A stretch of 64,000 bases of DNA from Persicaria tinctoria (Eukaryota > Streptophyta > Magnoliopsida > Caryophyllales > Polygonaceae): assembly GCA_037127255.1 (NCBI GenBank), contig JBANSL010000004.1:13062967-13126966 (forward strand). The letters run 5' to 3'. This document shows positions 12,269 through 25,389 of this stretch, one piece after another. The notes below the pieces were generated by a model, which made no database searches, was not told where the DNA came from, and saw only the letters and a program-made list of their open reading frames with translations. Position 1 is the stretch's first letter. Each line of letters opens with the position of its first letter. The position numbers and the translations under genes are program-made.

Positions 12269-12974
12269 TAGGGGTGGGCACAAATCCCGCAAATCCCGTC
12301 CCGTCCCGCATCCCGTCCCGATCCCGTCTCGATCCCGGTGGGATTTCGAAAAAAAATATTCAATCCCGTCCCGGTCCCGTCCCGCAAAAAATACGAGGGA
12401 CGGGACGCGGGACGGAAAGTTCTTGTCCTGCAAATCCCGTCCCGTCCCGAATATATAAAACTATATATATTTAATATAAAAAATATAAAATATATGTTGT
12501 ATTTATAATAAAACTATGTATATATATGTTGTATTTATAATAAAATTCAGTCATATGTTTTATAAATGTTAACATATATATATGTGTACTCGATCACTAC
12601 CTCAAATAATACTGGTACAATGGGTCTAGTGTATATATACACTCGGTAGCACACATATATATAAGTAGTATATATTACATGTTTAATACAGTAAATGTGA
12701 TTTCTATCAAATATATAAGCTTTCTTTTATTGGATTATTTTAGATTTTTTTTACGAGGGACAAGTCCCGTCCCGTCCCGATCCCGTCCCGTAAAGCGGGA
12801 CGGGATTATTTTGGATTATTTTATATTATTTTGGTGTTATTTTATTTTTTTATTGGATTATTTTGGATTATTTTATATTACATGTTTTAATCCCGTCCCG
12901 ATCCCGTCCCGTAAAGCGGGACGGGACGCGAGATTGCCCCAATCCCGTCCCGTCCCGTCCCACGCCCACCCCTA
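12269..12974. mobile_element. Nested hAT MITE rich in CCCGTCCCG motifs
   Basis: 706 bp flanked by perfect 8-bp duplications CTTCAAAT (12261-12268, 12975-12982). The terminal inverted repeat is TAGGGGTGGGC on the left and GCCCACCCCTA on the right. Each subterminal zone is built from repeats of CCCGTCCCGATCCCG and its complement CGGGACGGGA; the middle is nearly pure AT with poly-TA stretches. Open frames crossing it encode only Pro/Ser/Arg repeats. It sits in the upstream part of the surrounding dead hAT element, so it is the younger of the two. Confidence 0.9.
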
Positions 12975-13541
12975 CTTCAAATCTCAAACCCAAAAACCTA
13001 CCGTAACAAGTAACAAAATTTCAATTCTCCAAATCAATTCAAATTTCAACATTTCAATTATAAACAAACCAATAACATCATTTCGATCAATTCAATATTT
13101 AAATAACAAACAATATCAAAATCGAAGAAAATTTACCAATTTCGCCCAAATTTTTGAGTTTTTGACTCATTGCTTTTGCCTTCGCCCTTCGCTGGCTGCT
13201 ATTGTGGAGTTCGCCCTGACTGCTGGATGCTGTGGAGTTCGCTTCGATTGGATGCTACTGTGGAGTTTGCCCCAAGGGGCCCGATTGTGTTCTACTTCTG
13301 CCTTCACCCTTCACTTCGTGTAAATGCGAGTCTTCTCCCTTTTCCCAAAGTCAAACGTATCATGCCTCTCTCCGTTTTGAAAAAAAAAATAAAAATAAAT
13401 TCAACCCAAAACGATATAATTTTGTAATTTTTTTTTTACAAAGGGGACGAGTGGGTCAAAGGGTGTGGCGGGTGTAGGACGCCCGCCACACCCTAGGGCC
13501 ACCCAAGCCCGCCATACCCCAGGGTCACCCCTGAATAATCA

Positions 13542-13984
13542 TGTCATTGGAGATGAATAATTGTTCTCTTTAAAATTTCATGTAAATCTCAAATGTTATT
13601 TTTTTAATCCAACGCTTTAGATTTGTTTATAAATTATATCGTAAGAGGTGTTCACCCTCGAAGAGATAAATCATCCCTCGATTTTGGCTATTTATGAGAT
13701 TTGTTTGTGCCTTTGGTGCTCAAATTCGATCGATTTTCAGCTTTGATTTGGTTACTTCGCTGACTCCAAGATCTGTATCCTTCAATTCTTTGAATCCATT
13801 CTTATGCTGGAATTTGGACTCATTTTACAAGATTTATGAGTCATCTTGGCGGAATTTTGCTTATGTCTACTAGGGGTAGCAGGGTTTTGTCCAAGGGTTT
13901 TTTTCGAGTCACTCTCTTGCAACTCCCGCATGCATCGATGAATGTATTTTATTTTCTAATTTTTAAATTCCTTTCATTTTCAAC
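13542..13984. other. Unassigned DNA between hAT element and Copia
   Basis: Moderately AT-rich; a short open frame at 13836-14078 is not conserved-looking and runs into the Copia LTR. No feature can be supported. Confidence 0.4.
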
Positions 13985-13989
13985 CATAA

Positions 13990-14234
13990 TGTTCGGATCG
14001 AAGAATCCATGGCTACTTCTTCGGTGCTGTCTTGAGAAAGAAGAAGGAGGGAATAAAAATACGTTCTTGTATTTCTGATATTTGGAGAAAAAGTGAAGAA
14101 GAATGCAAGGAACATCAGGCCTAAGCCTTTAATACAATGGATAGCTAATGGGCCGAATTAGAAAACAACCAAAGTGTAAGAAATAGGCCCAAAGCTAAAA
14201 CTAAATATCTGCCACTATATGCTATATCCCAATA
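13990..14234 (-). repeat. 3' LTR of Copia A
   Basis: Nearly identical to 18640-18884; the only differences noticed are GAGAAAGAAG versus GAGAAGGAAG and GCTAATGG versus GCTGATGG. Adjacent inside is the polypurine tract. Confidence 0.95.
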
Positions 14235-14241
14235 CCCCCCT

Positions 14242-17200
14242 TCAAGGTGGAGGTGGTGCTTGCACCAGGCCAACCTTGGACAAAACAGAGGAGAGGTGCA
14301 CGCCTGGAATTGATTTTGTAAGAAAATCAGCCATTTGTGCAGACGAGGGAATATGTGACAAAGAGATGAGCCCTTCAAGAAGCTTTTCGTGCGCAAAATG
14401 GCAATCCAATTCAATATGCTTCGTCCGCTCATGAAATACGGGATTGCGAGTGATGTATATTGCTGCTTGATTATCACATCGAACAGGGATAGGAGTGATG
14501 TTGGGAACCTCTAGCTCAACCAATAATCGACTCAGCTAGGATAGCTCAGCACAAACACGACGAATCGATCGATATTCAGCTTCAGCTGAAGACAAGGAGA
14601 TGCTCTGTTGTTTTTTTGATTTCCATGAAATCAATGTGTTCCCCAACATCACAATGTAGCCGCTAACAAATTTGCGTGAAAACGGACATGTAGCCCAATC
14701 CGCATCACAAAAGGCATGGCGCTTCAAAGAAGACTGATTAGAAAGCAAAAGACCCTTGTGAACTGTCCCCTTTAAATACCGAAGGATATGAAGAGCAGCA
14801 TCAAAGTGAGAGAGTCTGGGAGCTTGCATAAACTAGCTCAGAAATTGTACCGGGTACGCCAAATCCGGTCGAGTATGGACTAAGAAATTCAATTTTCCAA
14901 TGAGTCTTCGGTAAAGTGTTGCATCAGGAAGAAGATCACCCATATCTGGGTGAAGTTTGAATGAAGGCTCGAGTGGAGTTACCACTGGTGACTCATTGCA
15001 AGGGAAGTCTCAAAAAATTTCCTTGATGAACTTAGCTTGACTCATGATTAAACCATCTGCAGAAGGGATAAATTCAATCCCAAGAAAATAATGGAGCCGT
15101 CCCAAATCCTTGATGCGAAACTCAGAGTGCAGAAAGTCCTTGAGAGCTGAAATTTCTAAGTGATGATCCCCTGTAACAAGGATATCATCCACATAAACTG
15201 CCTTTTCTCCCAATTTTTGATAGAAGAGGGAATAATCATTTCGGGATTGACAGTAACCTCTCGATCTCAATGCAATGGACAAGCGAGCATACCATGGACA
15301 AGAAGCTTGTTTGAGCCCGTAAAGTGATTTCTTCAAACGACAAGCATGACGAGGTGGTGGGGCAATCAAGCCAGGGGGGAACTTCATGTACACTTCCTCA
15401 TCGAGTTCCCCGTGAAGAAAGGTGTTGTTCACGTCTAGTTGGGACAAGTCCCACTTCCTGTGCAAAGCAATGGTGACCAAGCTCCGCACTGTGGTGAGCT
15501 TAATGACCGGGGAAAAGGTCTCGTTATAGTCAATTCCTTCTTGTTGCGTAAATCCCTTTACAACCAATCGAGCCTTGTAACAATCAATACTCCCATCAGA
15601 TTTTCTCTTGACCTTGTATACCCATCGGCAACCTATGGGTTTCTTTCCTGGTGGCAGCTCAACAACCTCCCAGGTTTTGTTTAATTCTAGAGCTGCAAAC
15701 TCGGTTTCCATGGCTTGTTGCCAAACATAATATTCACATGCTTCATGATATGTGAGGGGCTCATGATCCGAGCCTTGACCTTCTGGCACAGAATAAGAGG
15801 GGAAAGACAGGGTGGATGTGATTGTGTGGCCACAAAAAATTGAAGAACCACAAGCTGCATTGCATACATAATCTTGAAGATGGGCTGGTGTATGAGACAC
15901 ACGAGTGGAGCGACGCAAAACATCTGCTTCAGGACGCACTGGAGCAGGACTGAAACCAGGTGAAGGGGTACTGAAGGATGGCTGGAAAGGCAAATCAGAA
16001 GGGGAAGAAGCAACATCCTCATAATAGTCGGGGGAAGGGTGGTATGAAGGCCAAGAGTAATGGTGATCAGACCCCGAATTCTCTCCAAGAATGTTTTTGA
16101 AGGGAAAAACAACTTCATTAAACCTCACATCTCTGGACACAAACACTTGGTTTGTGCTCAAATTAAGAAGCTTATACCCCTTCTTACCTGGTGGATATCC
16201 GAGCAAGACACTGGCTACGGCTCTAGGACTGAACTTGTCTCGGCCATGCTGCAATGTGGAAGCATAAACAAGTGACCCAAAACAATGGATATGATCATAA
16301 CTTGGTGCCTTGTTATGGAGTCTTTCAAAGAGAGTCTTCATCTGCAGAAGCTTGGTGGGCATACGATTGATCAGGTAAGCCGCCGTCATGACGCTCTCAC
16401 CCCAAAAGCGAAGTGGCAATCCTGACTCAAACATCAATGCCCGTGCTACCTCCAATAAGTGTCTATGTTTGCGCTCCACAACTCCATTTTATTATGGAGT
16501 AGCAACACAAGAAGTTTGGTGTGTAACACCTATACTCGACAAATACATGGAAGCTTCTCTACTCGAACCGAGCTCTAGTGCATTATCTGATCCGATAGCT
16601 CGAACTTTCTTCCCAAATTGTCTTTCCACCATAATTAAGAACTGTTTAATAGCAGTAAAAGCACTACCTTTGGTAGCCAGAAGTTGAACCCAGGTGGTCC
16701 TAGTGTAGTCGTCAATGATGGTTAGGAAATACTTAAAACCATCATGCGTGCTAACATGATAAGGTCCCCAAACATCCAAGTGTATCAACTCAAAAGCATC
16801 AGAAGAACTTATAGTACTCAAAGGGAAAGGTAATCTAGATTGTTTGGCTCTAGCACAAACGTCACAAACATGTTCAATTGTCCGCTCATGATCAAAAGAG
16901 ACAAAAGACAACTTCTGCAGCCTAGAATAAGGCAAGTGCCCTAACCTTTTGTGCCATAAGTCTGCACTTATTACAACTGAAACATCGGGAAAACTGAAAT
17001 GTAAAGGGGGACGATGTTGTGCTGGAAGCTTGTGCTCTTTGCAACTCTCTCCTGCGGCTAACTTTCTGTGCCCTTTCAACAAGAACAAGTCTTTCACAGG
17101 TTCACCAATTCTCATCGGACTCTTCATATAAGGCCCCTGAACATAACAACCCAAATGAGTGAAAATCACAAAACATTGCAAATCCTTGACAATCTTGCCT

Positions 17201-18526
17201 ACGGATAACAAATTGCACTTAAAGTTTTTCACCAAAAGAACATGATGAACAATGAAACCATCAGAAATTTCAATTGTCCCTGCTGTATCCACCACTGTTG
17301 TCTCACCAGTCGGCAAAGTAATAACAAACGGTTTTGATAATTGATAGGTGGATCTGTATAAGGATGGGTCAATACACATATGGCCATCAAAAACCTTTTC
17401 TGAGAGAGTAGTACCTGAAAAGCCAGCGAAATCATCAGCTGAAGGTTCTCTCGCATGGCCTGCTCCACTAACTGTCTGCATAAGGGCCATCAACTGCTTG
17501 ATCTACTCTGCTGTGAACTCTGATTTTTCACATCCACTAGCACCACCAGCAAATTTTTTGTTCTGATCAGCCTTTGCATTTTTGTCTCTATTTTCCACAT
17601 AACCTGGAGGGAAGCCTATCAAGAAGAAACAGCGCTCGACGGTATGGTTAGTTTTTTTTGCAATTAGTGCAAAACAGCGGTTTCCTTTCCTGGGAACCCT
17701 TTGAACCATTTCCCTGTGCAAAGTTCCTGCTCTAAGTTGGGGTTTTTGCTGCATCGCCAACAGTTGAATTTGGGCCAGGATTTTGAACAAAAAATTTGTT
17801 CTGATTTGAAGCTCTAGCAGCCATGGAAGTGGCGTCACCAGCAAAAACACCAGATCCAGGCCCCGACTTCATTTCTCTCTGTTTCTCTTCTTGCCACAAA
17901 AGCGAATACACAACATTGACATCCGGGAAAGGATTCATCATAAGGATGGAACCCCTAGCTGTTGTGAAAGACTCATTTAGACCCATAAGAAGTTGTAAAA
18001 CTCGTTGGTCTTGCTCATACTTGATCAATTCAGTCACGGCTCCATATTTACAACTGGGAAATTTCCGCAAACTATCCAATTCATCCCACAATGATTTCAT
18101 TTCTGTAAAATACACAGGAAAAGGTTTGGTACCTTGCGGGAGCGTGTTGAGATCCTTTTGAACAGAATACAGCTGCGTTGCGCCTGGATTTCCATATCGC
18201 GCATCAAGCTGCTCCCAAATCTCCTGAGCGGACTCAGTGTAGATCACACTTCACTTGATTTCTGCACTCAAACCTTTAAGTAACCACGAGATAACCATGT
18301 CATTACATCTCTCCCATGCTCTAAACTTTGATGAAGTCTGAACAGGTTTCTCGATCGTTCCGAGTACAAAACCAATTTTGTTTTTAGCGGAAAGGGCGAT
18401 TCTCATCGACCTCCTCCACTCTCCGAAGTTCCTCCCATCGAAGCTTGGCGTGACGAGAACTAACCCCGGATGATCACTAGGATGAATATATAAAGGATCT
18501 GAAGTATCAACCCGTAAATCCCCCAT
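14242..18526 (-). pseudogene. Copia A Gag-Pol polyprotein, disabled
   Basis: Gag begins at ATG 18526 (MGDLRVDTSDPLYIHPSD) with the DGRNFGEWRRSM retrotransposon Gag motif. A stop at 18251-18253 splits Gag, and a frame change near 17740-17850 and another at a degenerate zinc knuckle (about 17650) follow. The next stop is at about 17501. The Gag-pre-integrase and integrase core (HLDVWGP, IDDYTR, GSDNALEL) run to two adjacent stops at about 16489, just before [10 protein letters not shown], which carries the catalytic Glu. Reverse transcriptase spans 16479-15010 with the YVDD motif. Further stops occur at about 15010, 14832 and 14525 before and within the RNase H part (CDADWA, SLSSAEAEYRS). At least seven stops plus frameshifts: no functional product. 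Confidence 0.9.
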
Positions 18527-18639
18527 TTTCGTCTTAAAAAACCCAGCAACAGAAACGAACAAAAACTGTACGGAAATGTGCGGAAAAGAAGGAAGAAAGC
18601 AACCGAAGCAAGTAACACTTCCCACTAGCTCTGATACCA

Positions 18640-18884
18640 TGTTCGGATCGAAGAATCCATGGCTACTTCTTCGGTGCTGTCTTGAGAAGGAAGAAGGAGG
18701 GAATAAAAATACGTTCTTGTATTTCTGATATTTGGAGAAAAAGTGAAGAAGAATGCAAGGAACATCAGGCCTAAGCCTTTAATACAATGGATAGCTGATG
18801 GGCCGAATTAGAAAACAACCAAAGTGTAAGAAATAGGCCCAAAGCTAAAACTAAATATCTGCCACTATATGCTATATCCCAATA
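18640..18884 (-). repeat. 5' LTR of Copia A
   Basis: Upstream LTR in element orientation, followed by the tRNA-iMet-type primer-binding site. Its outer end borders the CATAA duplication, which fixes the TA...CA termini. Confidence 0.95.
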
Positions 18885-18889
18885 CATAA

Positions 18890-19103
18890 TGTTAACAAAT
18901 TCGACAAAAAGACATTTGACGAACAAAGTAAAAACCTCATGAACATTTGGTAAAATATGTCAAATTTTCGTTGACAACGGATTAGTCTTAACGGTCGAGG
19001 GCATTTGGCGAATTGTGGGAAAGGCCCCGGAAGAGCCGGACTACCCTCATAGCCCATATATTAGACAAGAATTTAGTTTGATTCCATTGACTTCCCTTAG
19101 GAG
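18890..19103. other. Short intergenic stretch
   Basis: Lies between the Copia A target duplication and the 3' end of the nodulin-like pseudogene; probably holds that gene's former 3' UTR. No motif assigned. Confidence 0.35.
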
Positions 19104-20597
19104 TTAGGAATGGGGAACGTTGAGCCCGTTAACCCCGTCGACGATCACTACGCCGAGATTACCCTCTCCCACCAGCTTCTGCCTTTGATCCACATCCACC
19201 GTCTTAGCATCCTTCCTGAACCTCTGATAAAGGTCTCCCCTGTAGAACTCCCTCGTCATGACGATCAAAATCAACGACACAAACACCGAAGCGGCAGTCA
19301 CGGCGGTTATTATGAGAAATGCCGGCTTAAAGCACTGAACCCCCTTGTCCGCCAGCTGCCTCAACGCCTCTCTTGCGTACAGTCCCCCCGTCACCCTCAC
19401 GTTCAGTATGTACACTCCCAGCGGACTTGCTAGTGGCCCGAAGTTGAACAACGTCGAGTAGTACTTTAGCCCGAATATCTCCGATATTATCGCAATGGAG
19501 AGAGGCCAATACGCCCCGTAGCAAAACCCGATGATCACCAACGTCGCGTAGAGCCCGTCCGTCACCCCGAATGCTATCAGAAGGTGGCCCACGCACGATA
19601 GCATCGTCACGAAGGTGACCATCAGCGGCCTCGAGAGCTTGTATTTATTCAGTAGGTACTCCGAGTTGCAACCGGATGCCGCCCTTCCGAGGTAATTCCA
19701 GATGCTTACCAGGGAGACGAATGTCGAGATTCTCTTGGCCGGGTACCCAAGCGAGCTCCCGATCTGCTCCAGGTTGTCTATGGCCGTCAAATCTCCCCCC
19801 ATCCCGCATATTGTGACTAGGAAAAGGATCATCATGTCGACACTGAAAAGTGCCGGCAGATAATAGCAAAATAGTAAGGGGTGAGATTTTCAATTATGTT
19901 TCAATTAATTTAATTAATTGAATGCTCTTCATACTTGCAGAATGGCCGGTGTGGTCTTCCCCTCTCGAGGGGGGTCGGAACACATTGTCGTTCCATTTAT
20001 CGGCCTCCCTCAATGATACGATGTCGATGGCCTCAGGACCAATACTCGTTTCTAGTACTAATTCGGGTTGTTCGGAGTGGTGTTTCTTCTTCCACAGGAG
20101 GACCTCTTGTTTATAGACGGAGTAGAGAGAGAGGCAGACGAGGAGGAGGACGTACTACCACGACGACGCTTCCAATGTAGCCACCTTGGGAGAAGGTGAA
20201 GCGAGCCTGGAGGATGATCATGGTGAGGATGAAGTCGGCGAGGCTGAGAGACATGTAAAAGAGTTGGTAGAAGACCTTGCCATCGTTGCCGCCGGTGGAG
20301 ATATATGGTACCCTTCATGATCCTGATGTTGCCGATGAACACAAAGGTAACCGCCGCGGGGAGAGAGGCGATGAAGAGGATGAGGGCCGTCGGGTTCGTG
20401 TTGAAAACCGCGTGGTAGAGTTGGTTTATTATGGCGCTGCTCAGTCCGACGAACCCCTTGAGGACTCCTAAGATGACACCACGGGCCTCCGGGAAGCTCA
20501 TCATGCACGACACCATTGCTCCCGTGTTCGAGAAGGCCTGCGCCTCGCCATATATAACTAATTAATTAATAGAAACTAGTATGATCTTCGCGCCACG

Positions 20598-20904
20598 TGT
20601 CAAACGACGATCAATTGATTCGAGAGCTCTCAGTGTTCATCAGAGGAAGAGGGAGAAGGAAGTTGGAAGCGCGGGAAATAAGAGAGATTTGCAATTGGTT
20701 TCTGTTTCATTGAATTGGGGGTTGTTACAGATGGTGGAGCATCTATTTATAGACAAACAATCAATTAACATCTTTGTTAGTTACACGAGATTTGATCCTA
20801 TACAACTCATTCTATTGTCTTCTCATGCGAATGTACTTGATGATGCTCTGGCTGTGATGTTGATCAGCTGAAGGTTGTCACTTGTAGCTGAACATAGCTC
20901 AACA
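20598..20904 (-). repeat. 3' LTR of Copia B
   Basis: 307 bp, pairs with 25389-25691. It has a 4-bp segment (within CAATCAATTAACATC) that is absent from the other LTR. Confidence 0.93.
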
Positions 20905-20939
20905 CCCCCTCAAACTTGGGGTGGAGAAAGCCCAAGTTT

Positions 20940-23900
20940 TCATAGCAATTCATTTTGCTGGTGAGAAGGAAGAATTTTAGTTAAGACGTCAACAATTTGC
21001 GAAGTGGTTGGGACATGACATATATCAATCAGTCCTTCGACAACCTTTTCTCTAGTAAAATGGCAGTCAATCTCAATATGTTTTGTTCGCTTGTGGTAAA
21101 CGGGGTTGCGAGCAAGATGGAGAGCTGATTGATTATCACAGTAGAGAGGGATAGGTTTGATTGGAGCAACTACCGATTCTTCAAGAAGACGTACTAACCA
21201 TGTGACCTCAGCTGCAGTCTGAGCCATGGCTCTGTATTCAGCCTCTGTGGAGCTTCGAGATACCACACCCTGCTTTTTGGATTTCCAACTTATGGGAGAG
21301 GAACCTAAGAGGATAACAAAGCCAATGACGGATCTTCTTGCATATCCACAAGAAGCCCAGTCATAATCTGTGTAACCTACAATTCTGGGCTTGTCAAAAC
21401 CATTGAGAACAATTCCATGATGTAGAGTCCCTGCAAGGTATCTAATGGTATGGTGAAGGGCCCCCAAATGAGAGGTACGAGGGGACTGAAGGAACTGACT
21501 CAAAGACTGGGTGGTAAAACAAAGATCTGGTCGAGTGTGGGTGAGAAAGTTCAGCTTACCAACCATTCTTCTGTAATATGAAGCATCTAGCAAGAGATCA
21601 CCTTGGAGAGGATCCAATTTCAGGTTTTAAGGTAATGGAGTGCTGACATGATGGATGTTTGTTAGCCCTCATTCACTAAGAACTTCTTTGCTGAACTTGT
21701 GTTGAGATAAATGAATACCACTTGAGCTGTAAGAAACCTCAAGACCCGGAAAGTAATGTAAGATGCCCAAGTCCTTGATGCTGAACTGGTGATCAAGATA
21801 TGCTTTGAGGCTAGAAATCTGGAGAGGATCTGAACCAGTGACCAAGAGGTCGTCCACATACACAGCAACAATGGTGATGTGGCCATTGACTCTCTTAGTG
21901 AACAAAGAGTAATCAAGCTTTGACTGGACAAATTGCAGTGCCAACAATGCAGATGTGAGTTTGTGAAACCACTAACGACTTGCTTGCTTAAGGCCATATA
22001 GTGATTTATGAAGTTTGCAAACAAGATTGCCAGCAGTGGGAAACCCTTCAAGCGACTTCATGTAAACTTCCTCATATAGATCACCATGTAGGAAAGCATT
22101 ATTGACATCCATTTGGTGAAGAGACCACTGGTTGGCAGCAGCAATTGCAATGACTGTCCTAATAGTTGTCATTTTGACAACAAGGGAAAAGGTTTCATGG
22201 TAGTCCAAGCCTTCAGTTTGAGTAGAACCTTTGGCAACTAGCCAAGCTTTGTGACGCTCAAGGCTACCATCATCTTTCAACTTGACTTTGAAGACCCACT
22301 TACAACCTATTGCTCTCTTGCCTGTAGGCAAAGGGACAAGTACCCAGGTGCAGTTTGCAGTTAGAGCATCCAACTCCTTCTTCATTGCTAAAATCCAATT
22401 GGGGTCCTGGACAGCCTCTTTGTAGGTGGTTGGTTCAATGTAAGTGGTGATTTTGGACAAAAAGGAGAAAGATGTGGATGGGAGGGATGAAGCAAAGAAA
22501 GCTTTAGGATAATGATGGATAGGTGATGTAGAGCACACATTGCACACAAAGTCATTAAGATGAGCATGTGGATGGTGAGTTCTGGAGGATCTCCAGAGGT
22601 TGGGAGTAACAGAAGGTGGGGGAGTAAGTGATGAAGATGGTGTAGTGGATGAAGGGCTGTCACTGTGGTTGTTGAGTGAGGGTGAGGGAGAAGGTGGTGA
22701 AGGTGACTCAATGGGAAGAGGTTCATCTGTAATTGGGGATGATGGAGGTGTGGTAAGGGGAAGAAAGATGTGAGAAGGAAACTCAGAAGGAGGAGTGGGG
22801 AGAGTAACATACGGCAATGTGGTGGAATGGAAAGGGAAATGGGTCTCAAAGAATGTAACATCTCAAGTATGAAAAACAATCTGAGAGGTGATGTCAAGGA
22901 CAGTATAAGCACATTTACCATAACTGTAACCCAAGAAAACACAAGGCTTAGCACGAAGTTGAAATTTATCCCTTCCTCTCTTCAAAGTACGCACAAAGCA
23001 AAGGCATCCAAACACCCTGAGATGAGCATATGTAGGTGGTTTATGAAAAAGAAGTTCATAGGGGGGTTTATTGGACAAAACTGGTAAGGGACATCGGTTA
23101 ATCAAGTATGTGGCAGTCAATATACACTCACCCCAGTATTGTATAGGAACCTTGGATTGGAATCTCAAGGCCCTGGCAACCTCTAGTAAGTGTTTGTGTT
23201 TTCTCTCAACAACTCCATTTTGTTGGAGTGAGTCAACACAACTGGTTTGATGAATTATAGCATGCTTGGCAAAGAGATTGGATAAATTTTGGTCAATGAG
23301 CTCAGCAGCATTGTCTGACCTCATGGCTTTGATGGTAGTATGAAACCGATTCTTGATCAGAGACACAAAATTGGACAAAATGGTAAAGGTGTTGGTTTTG
23401 GATGCCATTAGATAAGTCCATGTGCTTTTGGAAAAATCATCAACCAAGGTTATGAAGTACTTGAAACCATTGTGAGTGTTGTACTGATATGGTCCCCAGG
23501 TATCAAAATATACAAGGTCAAAAGGAGCTGCAGACCTGTGTGATCTTAGCAAAAATGGTTGTCTGTGGAGTTTGGCTTGAGGACAAATCTGACATATAGA
23601 TGGTGGGGAGGAAATATGCATAGATTCATCTATGAATTTGATTTGAGAAAAAGGCAAATGCCCCATACGACAATGCAATAGTTCAGCTTTACAAATGGCA
23701 GACAAACCAACAGTATCAGTGTTCATGAAACTAGATGACACATTATTACATTTGGAAAAATCAAATTGTAGAATGTGAGACAACTCAGGGGAATTTGGCA
23801 GCTCATATGGCTTGTGTGCAAATGTATAGCCCACGATCTTCATTTCCAACAACTAGAGGATTCCTCATCAAAGGGCCCTGGACGATGCATGAAGTGGGAG

Positions 23901-25389
23901 TAAAAATCACATTAGACTGTATGTCTTTTGTGAGCTTATGAATAGACAGTAAATTGAACTGAAAATCTGGTACATGGAGAACATTTTTGAGGGAAATGTC
24001 ATTGTTAACTTGGACTGTACCAATGTTGGTGATATTGGTTTTCATGTTGTTTGTTAAGGTGATGGATGATGGCTTTGAAGATTGCTCAAAAGAGTGAAAA
24101 AGGGTGAGGTTGGGGCTCATATGGTCAGTGGCTCCACTGTCCAGTATCCAAGAGGAATTAAGCAATGAAGAGAAGAGACAAGATTTCATACCTGCCAACA
24201 TAACAGAGGGTTCCTTGACTTCATGATGATGTAGAAGGGACAATAGTTGCTGGTACTGCTCTTGAGTGATGGATGCTGATGAAGTGGCACTTGCAGCTAC
24301 TCTTTTTAAAGGTCTTGCAGATGAATTATCAGTGGGATAGCCATGAAGCTTCCAACATTTGTCAACCACATGGCCAAGTGATTTGCAGTGAGTGCAGAAA
24401 GGATGAGAGCCAGTAAAGGGTTGTGAGTTTCCATTGCTCATGCTTGATGAATTAGGTGGATAACCATGGAGTTTCCAGCATTTGTCCATGGTATTGCCTG
24501 CAACCTTGCAGTGATCACAGAAAGAGCCTCCTGAACCTCTTGAATTGGAAGGATATCCGTGTATCTTCCAACATTTTTCCATAACATGACCAGAAACCTT
24601 ACAATGCTCACAAAACAAAGATTTCTTGAAGTTTCCTTCAGACTGTGATGCAAAAGCAGAAGCATCAGTCCCTAAAGAAGCACCCTTACTCACACCTCTT
24701 TGCTGTTCATCTTGAATCAAGAATCTGTATGCATCATCTATGCCTAGAGGTGGTGTCATCATGAGGATATTGCCTCTAACACTGTTGTAAGACTCATTAA
24801 GTCCCATAAAAAAGAAGATCACCTGCTGATCTTGAATCATCCTTGACACATCAACGGTTGAACCACACTCATATGATTCACATTCAACAAAATTTATGAA
24901 TTCATCCCATGATTTCTTAAATTTGGTAAAATAATTTGGAATGTTGAGATTTCCATGTTCAACTGAGATTACATCTTTCTGAATTTGATATAAACGAGTC
25001 CGATTTGCCACACCAAATCGGCTCTCCAGATTTTTCGAAATTTGAGATGCATTTCGACAATAGACCACAGATTCAGCAATGTCTTTATTCACATAATGCA
25101 AGAGCCAAGAGAGTACCATATTGTTGCATCTGTCCCAGTGCTGCTGTAGAAGAAGTTGATCGGCGGCCGGCCGTTTGCAGGTTCCGGTGACAAAGCCGAT
25201 TTTATTCTTCGCCAGCAACGAGACCTCCATAGATCTCCGCCAGTGGCTGTAATTCCTTCCATCAAGGAGTCGTGTGGAAAGAACCGAGCTCGGATTTTCC
25301 GAATGATGGAGAAAGAGTTCATCCATCGGATCAATTCCTCCTCCGACGATGTTCCGAGCATCCGAATCTTCGCTTCGCTCTGATACCAT
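20940..25389 (-). pseudogene. Copia B Gag-Pol polyprotein with triple zinc knuckle, disabled
   Basis: Gag-protease frame 25389-23803: LLDGRNYSHWRRSM Gag motif, then three tandem knuckles of the form C-x2-C-x3-G-H/N-x4-C-W-K-x-H-G-Y-P (starting CEHCKVSG, CDHCKVAG and CTHCKSLG; the middle one has N for H). The protease motif WILDSGATDHMSP follows. A frame change near 23803-23852 leads into integrase (23852-22863) with YFDTWGP, RSDNAAEL and [10 protein letters not shown], so the D,D,E residues are present. The RT frame 22817-21972 stops in [11 protein letters not shown] and resumes to YVDDLL (21947-21669). RNase H is at 21617-20940 (DYDWASC, SRSSTEAEYRAM). Stops at about 21972, 21669 and 21630 plus the frame change inactivate it. 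Confidence 0.9.

Larger units (their letters stand above)
11059..13533 (-). mobile_element. Degenerate hAT DNA transposon (TTF/ZMYM1-like transposase type)
   Basis: 2.5-kb element between perfect 8-bp target duplications AATAATCA (11051-11058 and 13534-13541). The left end reads CAATGGCGGTAGTAGGATT, the typical CA.TGGCGG hAT terminus; the right end closes ...GGGTCACCCCTG. The interior holds a decayed transposase on the minus strand (11296-12197) and a nested hAT MITE (12269-12974). Between about 13180 and 13275 a phrase like GGATGCTACTGTGGAGTTCGCC is repeated about three times in tandem. The element cannot make its own transposase. Confidence 0.8.
13990..18884 (-). mobile_element. Full-length Ty1-copia retrotransposon A
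   Basis: 4895 bp, minus orientation. Two 245-bp LTRs (13990-14234 and 18640-18884) differ at only two positions by eye. A perfect 5-bp duplication CATAA flanks it (13985-13989, 18885-18889). In element orientation the LTR starts TATTGGGAT and ends CCGAACA, i.e. TA...CA rather than TG...CA. The primer-binding site TGGTATCAGAGC (tRNA-iMet type) abuts the 5' LTR at 18628-18639. The polypurine tract (complement of CCCCCCTTCAAGGTGG) abuts the 3' LTR. Domain order Gag-protease-integrase-RT-RNase H is Copia type. The coding part is broken (see the polyprotein entry). Confidence 0.95.

Noticed and set aside
12228..13477. Pro/Arg-rich frames such as 12679-13323
   Set aside because: They read through the GC-word arrays of a hAT MITE and the tandem repeats of the older hAT; no protein family.
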